Of a stretch of 64,000 bases of DNA, positions 46,501-61,822 are shown one piece after another. Under the pieces are notes generated by a model that was given only the letters and a program-made list of their open reading frames with translations, searched no databases and had not been told where the DNA came from. Position 1 is the stretch's first letter. Every line of letters starts with the position of its first letter. The position numbers and the translations under genes were made by a program. This DNA comes from Bolinopsis microptera (Eukaryota > Ctenophora > Tentaculata > Lobata > Bolinopsidae), in contig NC_087080.1 in assembly GCF_026151205.1 (NCBI RefSeq), forward strand, positions 12,969,337 to 13,033,336. The letters run 5' to 3'.

Positions 46501-49500
46501 AAGGATTCACATTCCTGTGATCTTACAGAGGGGTGTTTTGGTTTTAGGTTACACAAAACACACTGGTACACTCAGCTATAAATTCAATTAACTTGTGGAA
46601 TGCGAGTGAGGGAGGCGGTGTGTAAGGGGCAGCATTAGATCACCACTAAACACCTGGGCCAGAAACTTAGTTTCACGAAACCAGGTATAGTTACATAGCT
46701 TTATAACTTTATATTGGCCCTCAAGTTCACACTTCACACTGAAGTTACACCCTCTCCCGGCCCTGTTTCTACTTTTCTACATGTTTTACATTCTGTTTCT
46801 ACATGTTTTACATTCTGTTTCTACATGTTTTACATTCTGTTTCTACATGTTTTACATTCTGTTTCTCTACTTCCTCAACTCAGGAGGCTTTGTAAGGTGA
46901 CAACACAATAGTATACATATTACATAACAGTGTAACAACAATTCTAGTCAATTCGAGTAATCGGTTTAGCAGTCTTGCATTGGTACATACACCAGGCAAA
47001 TATAAATAGTTTTACATGTTAAACTTGTACGTCATGTCGAATATGCAGTTTTCAGTGTTTTATGAGTGTACGAACTGAATCGAAAACGTGTAGCCAGATA
47101 AAGATATTTCACTTAATTAATTGTAACTCAGTCGATGGATTTTAAGTTTTTCAGTCTCAATAAGTAACTGTCTCCAGTAACAAAAGTTCAATAACTGATT
47201 TAGCTAAAACCAACAATTGAGTCGAAATTGAAGTTAAAACTAAAATAATTGCCTATGACTTGGTATTATATCTACTTGTATCAGTCAAAAACAAATTCAA
47301 TAATATGTAATCATTTAGTATATATTATATAATATAAATTATATAATATAAATTATATAATATAAATTATACGATACACATAATACAACTAAAACTTACC
47401 TCAATACCAGCGTCCCTCTTGGCCTCAGCGTTACCAATATCAGCATCACGTTTGACCTCAGCTGTACGAGGTTTACCAAGAGCTTTGAGGTACCCTTGTT
47501 CGTCTGTCACCTCGTTAATTGTGTACGAAATAACTCGGATACCCATCGACATCAGATCAGTGGACGCAACCTAGGGTTATTTCTTAGTATAAGAATTCAG
47601 TGTTATCAGTTCAAGTTATCTAAATCTAGTTTTAACACTGTCATGTGCATAAACGACATATATTAACAAAGTTCAAAGATACGTCTTTGATTAGTATAGA
47701 GGTCGAGTAAAATACAAATTTTCTCGACTAATTTGCCCAACATTACACAATATCATGATTCCAATAATAGGGACACAAGTTGAACTGTTAATGAAACTGT
47801 TCACCCTGCGTACAACTGACATTATCTCAGTCCGGGGAGTATCCTATTGACTCTACTACGTACTGACCTGCAACACTTGCTCGGAAAAAGCAGCCCTGTT
47901 CTTGTAAATATCCTCCACAGTCATGGTCCCCATGATAGCACGCTGATGTCCCTCGAGTGTCTCACCGCAGATAAGCTTGATTTGTTCGGTAGATCTGTTC
48001 ATAAACAGTTCAGCAGCAGCCATCAGACTCTTCTTCTCCTTTGAGTGGATCTTGATCTGAAGATAAGTAAGACGTTAGATCTGATCTGAACATTGGGGAG
48101 TTCAGATTAATATGACAATTCCGTAAATTAACCTGTCTTTATCATTTATAGGCGGTGATTAGTGACCACGAAAAGAGATCAGAGCCAAGATAGCTTTTCC
48201 GTTAAATAGCATATGTTGAAAGTTACATGAGGGGATCAGATCCTCTACACGTCAGTAAAGATTGTTCAACAATAACAGGTGATATTAGATAAATATGCCA
48301 CATAGAATAGAGTGGTAAATGCCACTCGGATAGACTGCTATTACAGGCGGTACAGAGCAATTGCGAATCAGTTATTAAAGAGAAAATCGTTCGTTTTCTG
48401 TTCTTTCTATGGCTGAAGAGACCAAGAGTGCTCACTTTTCTTCTTTTATATGCTTTATTCGAAGGTTATTCTGGTTAAACTTAGATTTAATGATATTTTT
48501 AATATTTTTTTTCATAAATTCTGAACTGATATAAAATTCCATAAATTTTATACGTCCATACTGAATCTCTCCTGAATGGCTTAAACATATCCGGAGAAAT
48601 ATTAATGTAACTTTTGTGCCTTTGAGTCGTGCTAGGATGTATTTTTTAAATAACTTTTTATCCATTTTTCTAAACTTTATTCTGTAAAAATATATTGGTA
48701 GTTCTAAGGTTTGATGGAGACTCCTGAATTTTGTACGCTGCCATGGCCATCATAGCAACCACAATCAGTCCACTAGCAACCGAGGTAAATTAGGGTAATT
48801 TGTTCTCTTTAATCGACCAAAGGAAAGACCAATTGCAATATCGTCTGTATCAGTCAGATCATGTGTTACATTCACATCACGTGTTAACTGTTGACAGTAA
48901 AGTGTAGAGCCACCTGATCTGCAGTACATTTTAGTAATAACTTTACTATGCACTATACACACCTCACAGGAAGGTGTGTTAGAGTCTCCCTCCACCTCTA
49001 TTATTACTAATATTTAATACCCCCTACATATTATCTGTAAATTTGTACTGTTTTACAGTTGTTATATACATCTCTTAGTTGCGCCGTTTTGTCGCTGTAC
49101 CTCGGGTTTAAGGACAGGTCACTCTCAATTTGATTTTTCAGCAGCCAAATTGTCTAACCATCAACCATCATCAGTAGCATAATCAGTCGTGAACACGTGG
49201 CTAATCAGTTTAGAGATAACAAGAGATAACGAAGATGTTCCCTCTCAGGAAACTTGCTCGCTTGATCACAACTATTTCGGTTCTCTGTGTAGCAGCAACC
49301 CTTATCATAACAACATTCTTATCTCTACTATCTTCTGTTACACAAGTTTTCCTCACTACTCCCACAATATTCTCCGAAACCAAGTCATCATGTTCGCACA
49401 GCCAATCAGACTACTTTGTGGACGATAACACGTCTCTAAAGAGCCGGTTCTCTAAAGAGGTCGAGTTTAGAGAACGTCTAACAAACTTATCAGCAGATCA

Positions 49501-51922
49501 AATAAAGGAGCTTTCAGGTCAATATTACAGAGATTTAAATGTTCACTGGCACCGAGATGGTCGCAGACTCCTCCCCCAGTCAAAACCTCTGCACGACATA
49601 AAATGTTCAAGTTATCTAGATAAAGATTACAAGATGGAAGTTTCCATTGTTTTAGCGTATCATAACGAACTATCAGTACTTTTGTTGAGAACCCTGACCG
49701 TCATAATGCACCGGACACCGTTAAGGTATTTGAAGGAGATACTACTTATTGATGATAGAAGCAGCTTTAATATTACTGAGGAAGTCAGGGCCTATGCTCG
49801 AGAACAAAGAATGCCAATTAAGCACCTGACTAATTCTGAGCGGTTAGGAATAGCAAATTCTAGGATGAGAGGTAAACATTTTAAAGACATGTGCACTTTT
49901 TTTGTAAGTGATAAAACATTCGCAAGTTCTAAGTAGTTATGTGATAATTGATAGCTGCCAATGTACTCCTACATCACTAACATACCCAACATTACACTAA
50001 CGTTATTCCACCCCAGGAATACAAGAAGCGAGGGGAGATGTAGTTGTGATCCTGGACTCTCACATGGAGGTCAATGACTTCTGGCTGGAACCCCTCCTCA
50101 ACATCATTACCAACAAACCTGGTAGTATTGCTGTTCCTCTTATCCACATGATGTATGAAGCAGACTACTCCACACAGGGCAGCAAGCTGGTGGAACCCTA
50201 CATCGTGCAGCCCCGCAAGGGACACAATCACCTGTCTTTAATTAACTACCGTAGAGTAAAAGATAAGACAGAGCGGAAACGGTGGGAGCCTATACCCAGT
50301 CCAGGTGTGATGGGGGGAGGGTTAGCAGCCTATAGGAGCACATTATTAGAGTATTATCCTGTCAGTATAGTGAACAGTTCCTGGGGTGTGGAGAACAACA
50401 GACTGAGCTTCAGAGCCTGGATGTGCGGGGAGGGGGTGTGGGTTTCACCCTGCAGTCAGGTTCTGCATCCTAATGGGAATGATGTGTCCTTGAACAGGTA
50501 CTTTAGGGGCAAATGGGACATGTTCCATGTGGTTATTCACGAGAGTGTAGCTGAGATATTGAACTTTGTAGATAATGAGGTGGATAAGGAGAAATTGCTG
50601 TTCAAAGTTTCTTCTTTGATAAAGGATCATGCTAAGATAAAAACCATATCAAATGAAATCAGAAACTCGTTCAACCCAGTAGAACAGCAGTGTAAAAGCT
50701 ACAAATGGTATTTGAACGAAGTGTACGCTTCCTACATCTCGTGGGAACGTGACCAGTTTGACCACGTTGGTGAGGTCCGCTCACTGCACGACCCTAACAC
50801 GTGTCTAGAAGTTCTGGACAGGAAGTTGGAACTGTACTCCTGTAGAGGCACCCCGCTGGAGCTGCTGGATACCCACACAGTAGGGTTTACAAATAATCAG
50901 GATGTGAGGAGCGGGAACCTGGACGGGGAATGCTGGGACACAGCCTCCCCACACGAGGAGAGTGGGGAGATTAAGATGTATATGTGTCACGTGACGCCGG
51001 TTGGTGTGGAGACTGCGTATGATTCTCAAAGGTTTGTCTATGATGATACTTCTAAGAAGATAATCCATATCCCTTCAGGAAGATGTCTTGAGTTTGTTCC
51101 TGGTTCTGAGCGAGCCAGGCCACTGTTGATGAAGTGTTCGGTGGAGAAACTTCAACAGAATTGGGATATTTTTGACAGTGCTTGGTTTTGATTTCATTGA
51201 GTTAAATTGTTTCTACTTCCCGAATATAATTTGAGTGATTGTAATGTATTGATTGTAATGTATTAATTGTATTAGGAATAAGTATATTTGTCGTAATTAG
51301 AGTTTCTAATAAGTTACGACATATTTACAACTATGCTGTGGCCCGCGCCAAACGATGTAAACCAAATTGTAGAACAATTGAATAGTCGTGTGTACTCTTG
51401 AGTTCAAAAAAAATAAAGCAATGAAGCATAATTATATCAAACAGATCACATCTTCACAAGAAGACAAAAGGTCAGGTATGAAAGTATAACTAACCTGAGC
51501 GGTTCCAGTAACGTTAATAGGTACTCCGAGTTGAGTAAAGACCTGGTTAGTCCTGATCTTAGTAGTGATAACATTGAGTGGTAATCGGCCTATCTTCTGG
51601 ACACAGGGGAACACTAGGAGACGTCCTCCCACAACCATCTTGGGTTTAGCATGACAGCAACCTGGGAGAGAGGGAGGGTTAGTTGGGAGGGAGGGAGGGA
51701 GGGAGGGAGGGAGGGGGGGAGGGAGAGAGCGAGAGAGAGGGAGGGAGGGAGGGAGGGAGGGTTAGTTTAAGTAAACTGGACGGAAGTTTATCAAGTTTAT
51801 TAAGTTCAGTTCTATACTGCTTGAAATAACAACCTTGCCCAGGTGACATTAACAAATAAAGTTTTTAACTTACCAGAGACGATGAGAGCCTCATTGGGAC
51901 CACACGTATAGAATCCAGCCAT
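43582..51922 (-). CDS. FLOT1: Flotillin, complete eight-exon gene
   Basis: Flotillins are SPFH-family scaffold proteins of cholesterol-rich membrane microdomains and act in endocytosis and signalling. Minus-strand coding exons: 51874-51922, 51495-51661, 47868-48056, 47400-47570, 45131-45331, 44469-44602, 43959-44142 and 43582-43791, all with AG/GT borders and matching phases. The total is 434 residues, close to vertebrate flotillins. The start reads [12 protein letters not shown]. The SPFH domain includes [12 protein letters not shown]; the C-terminal half is the E-A-rich coiled-coil ([10 protein letters not shown]). The N-terminus and mid-region favour flotillin-1, while T-G-V-D-M-S-K near the end recalls flotillin-2, so the paralogue call is tentative. 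The last exon reads through to TAA at 43582. A GalNAc-transferase gene sits inside intron 2 on the opposite strand. Confidence 0.93.
44681..44876. repeat. Tandem duplication of a 100-bp unit with poly-C tract
   Basis: Two units (about 44681-44780 and 44781-44876) share TTTTTATACAG, GCGCAGGATATT and TCGTCTGGGGTTGCCCC, each followed by a run of about 17-20 C. They lie in the flotillin intron between exons 5 and 6. Confidence 0.92.
46764..46866. repeat. 22-bp tandem repeat (TTTCTACATGTTTTACATTCTG)
   Basis: About 4.5 nearly perfect copies in the flotillin intron between exons 4 and 5. Confidence 0.93.
47325..47374. repeat. AT-rich tandem repeat (TATAATATAAATTA)
   Basis: Several copies of an ATATAAATTATATA-type unit ending about 25 bp from the flotillin exon 4 donor. 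Confidence 0.75.
49235..51191 (+). CDS. Polypeptide N-acetylgalactosaminyltransferase-like, nested gene
   Basis: Type II Golgi enzyme that starts mucin-type O-glycosylation by moving GalNAc from UDP-GalNAc to Ser/Thr. Two exons: 49235-49871 and 50017-51191 (phase 1 junction GAG|GTAAAC, CCCCAG|GA), 603 residues. After a short N-terminal tail comes a hydrophobic signal anchor (about residues 9-33). The GT-A fold follows with S-I-V-L-A-Y-H-N-E and L-I-D-D-R, the D-S-H metal-binding motif at 226-228, [13 protein letters not shown] at 335-339 and a conserved P-C-S-Q-V-L-H. The C-terminus (about 463-603) is a ricin-type beta-trefoil lectin domain with Q-N-W near the end. D-S-H is followed by M-E rather than the common C-E. 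The gene lies wholly within flotillin intron 2 on the other strand. The isoform cannot be named. Confidence 0.92.
51412..51417 (+). terminator. Poly(A) signal AATAAA of the GalNAc-transferase gene
   Basis: A canonical AATAAA about 220 bp after the stop and about 80 bp before flotillin exon 2, consistent with a short 3' untranslated region that ends inside the host intron. Confidence 0.6.
51664..51768. repeat. (GGGA)n tract forming the flotillin exon 2 acceptor
   Basis: GGGA/GGGAGA repeats, read on the minus strand as (TCCC)n, abut the exon 2 acceptor and provide its polypyrimidine tract. The plus strand can form G-quadruplexes. Confidence 0.9.
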
Positions 51923-51929
51923 CTTATCT

Positions 51930-53120
51930 ACATTAATTTAATACGTTAAGTTACAGTTGAAACAAGATGCGTAAAGCTTAGATAGCTAAGTCTTTACTCT
52001 TATCTATTAATAGATAGCGTAGATAGCTATAACCTTATCTATTTATATTGGAACGGTCATTGCTGAAAATCTAGCTTAAAATGCCATTTTCTAGCAGCAG
52101 TTTTAGAAATCACAAAGGTGATATAATTAAAAACGATTTAAACACAAGACAACGATTTATTATTCAAAAAAACCAAATCAATTGCAGCCAATTCAATAAT
52201 ATTGTAAATAAAGGAACCATATCTTGAATCACACATTCGATCATCAAATTCACACGACAAACTAATTATACGATAACGACCGCATTAACTAAACAACATT
52301 GTATCAGTAAACATTATCATAATTATTTAAATCAAGAGTACAACAGTTAACTACAAAATACAATTATCAATCAAATCCGGTGTATTTATTTACAAGAATT
52401 AACAGTTGTATTAAAAAATTCCCACTCTAGTAGATCACTAGGATCATGCTATTTATTGTAACATAACTTAAATCACATTTAAATTTTAATATCCTCGCAT
52501 GTAAACTTTCATTAAATACAAATCATGTCTAGACCGTAATTTTTATGGTACCCAATTCATAATTTAATTTCCAAACAATCAGACAGTTTACGGTTTATAT
52601 ATATTTAAATTCACATTTCATAAAGATAGAAAAGAGAAAGATCGACAACGCTTAAAGTTGAAAAGTCGACAAAATAAGTTTATAAAAAGCAAACGTATAC
52701 AGGCATGTGAGAAAGAAATGAATATAACGTGTACATGTACAGAATATTACAAAAGATGATGTATGCATCTGAGCAAAGCATGAAATTATATTTGATATGT
52801 TTTTACAAGCTCGTTTTGAAGTGAAATGCCTGTAAACATGAAAAAAGCTTCAGAATAATTGCGATGGCAGTGCGCATATTGTTAACATACATGATATAGT
52901 TTACAGCAAAATCATAAGGGGGACCGACCCAGCCGATCCCTGAATTAGTTCGCTTGGCTTTCAAGTTTCATTACAACATTTTCCTTGGCTATATTGTATC
53001 TGGCAAATAACAAGATCAAAAATTTGACTCGAACGCTAAACTAATTTACCATTAATATTTCGATCACTAAAAATCACAACATATTTAACAACAGTGTTAA
53101 CAATTAGCAATTAACAGTGT
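51930..53120. other. Flotillin upstream region / PCYT2 downstream region
   Basis: About 1.2 kb of AT-rich sequence between the flotillin start and the PCYT2 stop, both genes on the minus strand. It should hold the flotillin promoter and PCYT2 3' untranslated region. No definite elements could be assigned. Confidence 0.5.
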
Positions 53121-53126
53121 TAACAA

Positions 53127-56985
<3,859 letters not shown>

Positions 56986-57139
56986 TTAGACTTTATTTAA
57001 TGTCTACCAGCCCAGGAGAATCCATGAACAAGGGTTCAGTGCCAGGTTTGACATGGGATGTGATCTAAACCACACCACGTTATTCTTTGAGAATCCATTT
57101 ATTTCTCAAAATTTTTAACAATACAGTTTTACTTCTTTA

Positions 57140-57590
57140 CAAAGTAAAGTTAAGTAAAGTAATATTTATGACATCACATCATCACACATGTCTACAAAAT
57201 ATCCTATTTTTAAAACATAATCAAACTTCCCAATGGAATAAAGATTTATAAATCGCTTCTTTGCCACATAAGGATGAAACCAGATATAATCGTTATGTTT
57301 CTCTTTATTACTGACATAACTGGCTCCCTCAATTCTTACTAAAACTTCATTAGAAACATTCCAAAAAAAAGCAATCATTTGTAATACTTTTAGAAATCAT
57401 ATCTTTCTTAAATCCTTCTAATTTAATTTTAAAGCCTAGAACTGTCACAGAGTTCTTGACGTCCAGAGGGAGTTTGTTCCAATATGGAATAACTCGCTCC
57501 AGGAGAAAAGACTTCTGGATATTCTTGATTTTAGTTAAACTTCTACTACATCTGTCGCTTGAAACAAGATTAAGACCGGATCTGCTAATT
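57140..57590 (-). pseudogene. LINE 3' coding fragment, copy 1
   Basis: On the minus strand the sequence reads S-D-R-C-S-R-S-L, then F-L-L-E-R-V-I-P-Y-W-N-K-L-P-L-D-V-K-N, then H-P-Y-V-A-K-K-R-F-I-N-L-Y. W-N-x-L-P is a common end-of-ORF2 motif in LINEs. A short (AAATC)n run adjoins its upstream side at about 57596-57618. Related to the copy at 58425. Confidence 0.75.
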
Positions 57591-57739
57591 CTAAAATCAA
57601 ATCAAATCAAATCAAAATATAATGACACAAACATCATCACACATCAGTTTAAAAATTATCAAAAATCCATTGGCCTAAACAACCAAGTTGAAATGAATCT
57701 AATTTACATACTTACAAAGTATTTCCATGCCTATTAAGC

Positions 57740-58205
57740 TATTACAGGAAATTAGGAACATCAGTGGAAAGGTGCACTGTCAATCATTATTGCTCCATAC
57801 CTCCAGTCCTCCTGTTATGTGCAATTCTCACTGCTATGTATGCTCCTCATTTGTATCAATTATATTGATGCTACATTGTTATTGAATATGAAATAATTTT
57901 CAACCGTATTAATTTATTAACTTATTGTAAATAGCAAGTTTGACAAAGGGATTACGTTTATTTTACCCGGAGTTCGTTTAAGTTTGGTATTGTAAATAGT
58001 TAATTTGACGAAGGGAATACGTCTATTTTACCCTGAGTTATGTTTTAGTTCAATCTTGACACAATTTTAAAATTATAGTTTAATTATTTTATATATATGT
58101 ATTGTCCATAACTAGGGTGGCCTGCTAACAGAACCATGATCTGCCTTGATTCATCCTTCAGCACAGAGAAAAGCTCCTTTTTTTATACATTATGATTACA
58201 GAGGA
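57740..58205. other. Non-coding AT-rich stretch with internal repeat
   Basis: Contains two related segments (about 57925-57975 and 57985-58035) sharing GTAAATAG, TTTGACAAAGGGATTACGT and ATTTTACCC. No gene recognised. Confidence 0.5.
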
Positions 58206-58209
58206 TCTG

Positions 58210-58380
58210 ATATTTAGATATATATAAAAAAAAAAAAAAAAAGGGGGGACCCCCAACCCATGTAGCTGAGACACCTCACAGCAAGTAGACCAAAGTGGCT
58301 CTTGCTTGTGAAAGGTGCATCAACTACCCGCCGAAGCGGTGGGTTGGGAGTCCCCCCTGGGATCATATTTAGATATATAT
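58210..58380. mobile_element. Structured palindromic insertion with 16-bp target duplication
   Basis: A perfect 16-bp duplication ATATTTAGATATATAT (58210-58225 and 58365-58380) flanks a 17-A run and a 115-bp module, 58243-58357. The module begins GGGGGGACCCCCAACCCA and ends TGGGTTGGGAGTCCCCCC, which pair. Inside, GTAG/CTAC, CACCT/AGGTG and CACAGCAAG/CTTGCTTGTG pair as one arm and CCGC-CGAA-GCGG as another, giving a branched fold. On the minus strand the module is followed by a T-run, like a Pol III stop. Confidence 0.75.
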
Positions 58381-58424
58381 TGCTGTGCTGTAAAAATTGA
58401 CTTTATTTATTTATTTATTTATTT

Positions 58425-58960
58425 TTACTTTCCACTACTATATAAGTTGATAAAGCGTTTTTTAGCAACATGAGGAGTACATATAAGATATTCATTGTGC
58501 TTCTCTTTATTAGTAACATAATTTAATCCCTCAATCTTTCCTAATACTTCGTCCGAAACATACCAAAAATGACTATCATTTACAGATCCGTTTAAAACAG
58601 TCTCTTTTTTGAAAGCCTCTAATCTTATTTTGAACCTTAACACTGTCCCACAGTTCTTGACATCCGAGGGGAGTTTGTTCCAATATTGATTGAAATAAAT
58701 TTTCGTGCACATACAGAATGAATGGTTAATAATTTAATATATATGTAGACCAAGCTCTGTGCACAGGATGCTTCCTGGAAGAATCCAGTTCTTTTAGCGG
58801 GGCACCCTACCTAAAGCCAAATTGAGATATAATAATCATATTCCTAGGATAATAATCAGAAATCGAATACCAATATGGTCTCACCCTCTCCGGAAGAAAA
58901 GAACTGTGGACTTTCTTCATTTTATTGCTACTTTTACTGCATCTACTGTTTGATACCACA
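58425..58960 (-). pseudogene. LINE 3' coding fragment, copy 2, interrupted
   Basis: Same family as 57140-57590 (W-N-K-L-P-S-D-V-K-N-C-G-T-V-L, H-V-A-K-K-R-F-I-N-L-Y). The upstream part (N-V-V-S-N-S-R-C-S-K-S, F-L-P-E-R-V-R-P-Y-W) is separated from it by about 190 bp of other sequence. It starts after a short (TTTA)n run. Confidence 0.75.
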
Positions 58961-60000
58961 TTAAGACCATAAAAACATCAACGATCCATAATCAGTCAAA
59001 CCACTTGTTACTTTAAAGGTCCCCACGTATTCGCCTCTGATTTTTGAGAGCTGGCTCTACTGTTTAGTGAATAGAAATAAATAACTTAGTTATTGACGAA
59101 GATCTTGGATGTGATGCTTGGTTACTTTGCCTTTAATAATATAAACTGATTTTCGAGGCTGAAAAACGAAATTGCTTGGTATCATGGCTAAATATTTTGG
59201 TTTGACAAGCACATTTTCGTCACTTTGCAGCAATTATTAACCGGCCCCTATAATTAGTGAGCAATAATATTTTCCCACTTATATTAAGAGGAAATAGAGA
59301 TATTGAAGGGCGAATGTCAAATTTCACTATGGCTTAAAACATAGGTATAATAGAGGTTTACAATATCCCCAACAGTTTGAAGCTCTATCGTGCTTAGATT
59401 AGATTTTCAAAGGGCGGATGTTATTTTCGAGATTTCAAAGAACGCCGAATGTTATAAATTGGGCGTTTGATTACAGTGGTCCAATGTCACATATAACGTA
59501 CTTTATCTACGTGCAGTATGCTGCCAACATATCGTCGTAGTTTTTTTGGAATGGCGAATGTCACACACAAAATGCAAAAGTCATTTAAAAAACTTTTACA
59601 GCCATCATCTCAAAGGTTTCGCCCTTTTAAAAAACCACAACGGTATATTTATAAGCAATAAGGGTGAGTGATGACAATGTGGAAAGATAGGAACTACATT
59701 TTTTAAGCTAAAGATTAATTCGTCTAAAAAAAATTAATTTTTACTGATCATTGATAACCATCATTGCGAAATATTTATTTTAAAAGTCTGCACAATTTTT
59801 TTCTCTGATTGTAGTAAATTTTGTAGCAAAAGTTGTTTAAAATGCAAATGAAATAATTTTTTCAAATATTTTAAAAACCGTTGCGACGAGCGCAAGTCCA
59901 ACTCAGCGCGCGTTTTGTATGGTAGGTTATAAACACACAAGCTTTTTAGTTTTTATGCACAGTTTAATTTTTAAATGTTTTTGTCTTGTAGCGCAATGCA
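58961..60000. other. Non-coding stretch
   Basis: No gene recognised. The end (about 59885-59935) holds a third copy of the GCGCAAGTCCAACTCAGCGCGCGT sequence seen at 27570 and 34800. Confidence 0.5.
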
Positions 60001-60200
60001 ATGCACTACTGAGCCGAGTCGTGCCTCGCACACAATAACACTTTTCGTTAGATTGACGATGTCAATCTTTTGTAGCTCGGTGTGCCGGTGTGGCCCAGTA
60101 GTGCATTTTGTCGATTTAATGAAATGATTGCAATTAGCATTAATATTATTGGATGCACGGCGCGGCCTAGTAGTGCATCGTGCTATAATTGATCCAACTA
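60000..60200. repeat. Inverted-repeat element with ATGCACTACTGGGCC
   Basis: ATGCACTACTGAGCC (about 60000) and GGCCCAGTAGTGCAT (about 60090-60105) are inverted, with further copies near 60175 and 60645. It may be a small foldback or MITE family. Confidence 0.5.
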
Positions 60201-60259
60201 CTGGGCTGCTAAATCATTATATCAAATCTTCACCTAACCATGTGCTTTCGCGCCACTGC

Positions 60260-60343
60260 TTACCTGGGGACCACAGGCTATTATGTTCATAAACATAAAA
60301 AATAGAGATTCGGCGGAATGCCAGGCTGAGCGCGGCCCAGTAA
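60260..60343 (-). mobile_element. Short MITE copy 4
   Basis: Same family as 38708, 39042 and 39365, about 21 kb away. Has ACCACAGG instead of ACCTCAGG near one end. Confidence 0.7.
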
Positions 60344-60349
60344 GCCATT

Positions 60350-61820
60350 GCGGGCGCCACTGCAAGCTCAAGGGCTCTGGATAGAGCAATATCAAATCAA
60401 ATGTGAAATGATTTGACTTTTGAATCCCATTGTTACCTTTGTAGTAGTTGTTGTAGCCTGACATAATTTCAATCCATGATTACATTACATTTTTAATGAA
60501 TAAGAGACTCATTTAGGAAAACAAGTTTTAGGAAAAAAGTTTTAGGAAAACAAGTTTTAAATTGTTGTATTTATTAATAACAATCAAAACAAAAAAGGTT
60601 TTTAAGAATTTCATACATCAGATCATACTATCACGAGTTGTAGCGCGATGCACTACTGGGTCGCGCGCGCATCCAATAATGCTTCTCGCAACCACGTATG
60701 CAACCACGTATAAGATGCGAAGGATTGACATCGTGAATCAATATCACGAGTTACTCATGTTTTTATTTATAACAAACTTTTTACTTTGTCAACTCGGCTG
60801 CAGCTGCAGTATTTTGTTTGTATAGAGAAAAAAATTTTTTTTAGAGAAACAAATTTGAATTTTGATCTTTATTACAGATTAAACATATCATATATAACCA
60901 TAAAAGCCGCGCGTCGGCTGATTGCCTCAACTTGGATTGGTAGTAATTTCAGTTTACAGAAGCTGAAGGACGGCAGCTCAAAAGCCCCAGTGAACCATCG
61001 GAAAGATCAAGGACTCGAGTGCCAATAGTGGCTTTTTCGAACCCATTTTCGCCGAATTGCTGTGGCCCAGATGAGCCGCGCCCTGCTGCTTAACGGCACA
61101 TGATGGTTTTTGTTTAAATACTTGTTTAAATTTAAGCGATAATTCATTTGGTGGTTTACAGTTTTTGAATCATGTTCATCATTTATTTTTCGTTCAATTA
61201 TCACGTGTTTACAATTCAGTCATACCATGCATAGTCAACATTGTTGAGGCAACCAGCTTCCGCAGTTCAATAATTGGAGACCGAAAAAATATAAATTGAT
61301 CGAAATTTACAATTCATCGTTATCAAATATAGTCAATAATATTCTTGATTCCATTTAGTACATAATAAGTTGGTTTTATTCTCTTGCAAGAATGTGCATT
61401 TTCTTTTTGTATCCTCTTCTTCCTGTGAATATCTTCTGTAAATTTTTTGTTCGACTTAACTTTTATGATGAGTGTCGTACTGATTTACAGTTGATAGTAG
61501 TGACAATTCTTTAATCGAGCCTTTTTAATAATTAATTGATATATCAATTGCAAAACATTGGATCCTTCTGACAACCAACTTGTCCAATCTACCTTAGTGT
61601 CTGGCTGGTTTTTGGCCTGGTTTAGTGCCCCAAACGTGGTTTATCGGGTGATAGTAAAGCTCCAACAGGCAACTTGTTTCTTTTGCCAACTGCTTTTGGT
61701 TTAAGTAGCGCCCTACTATCTATGTCGGGAACCAGAATAATCATAGTTTCAATTGTACCACTAGGTCAGCATGCTAAATTATATGTCTTGTTATCCAACG
61801 CCACCTTGGGGGCAAAACTT
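60350..61820. other. Non-coding AT-rich stretch
   Basis: No recognisable gene or element apart from a partial ATGCACTACTGGGTCGCG repeat near 60650. Confidence 0.45.
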
Positions 61821-61822
61821 AA

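Noticed and set aside
58243-58357. Hammerhead or twister self-cleaving ribozyme
   Set aside because: The fold is branched, but the required core sequences (CTGATGA with GAAA, or the twister core) are not present.
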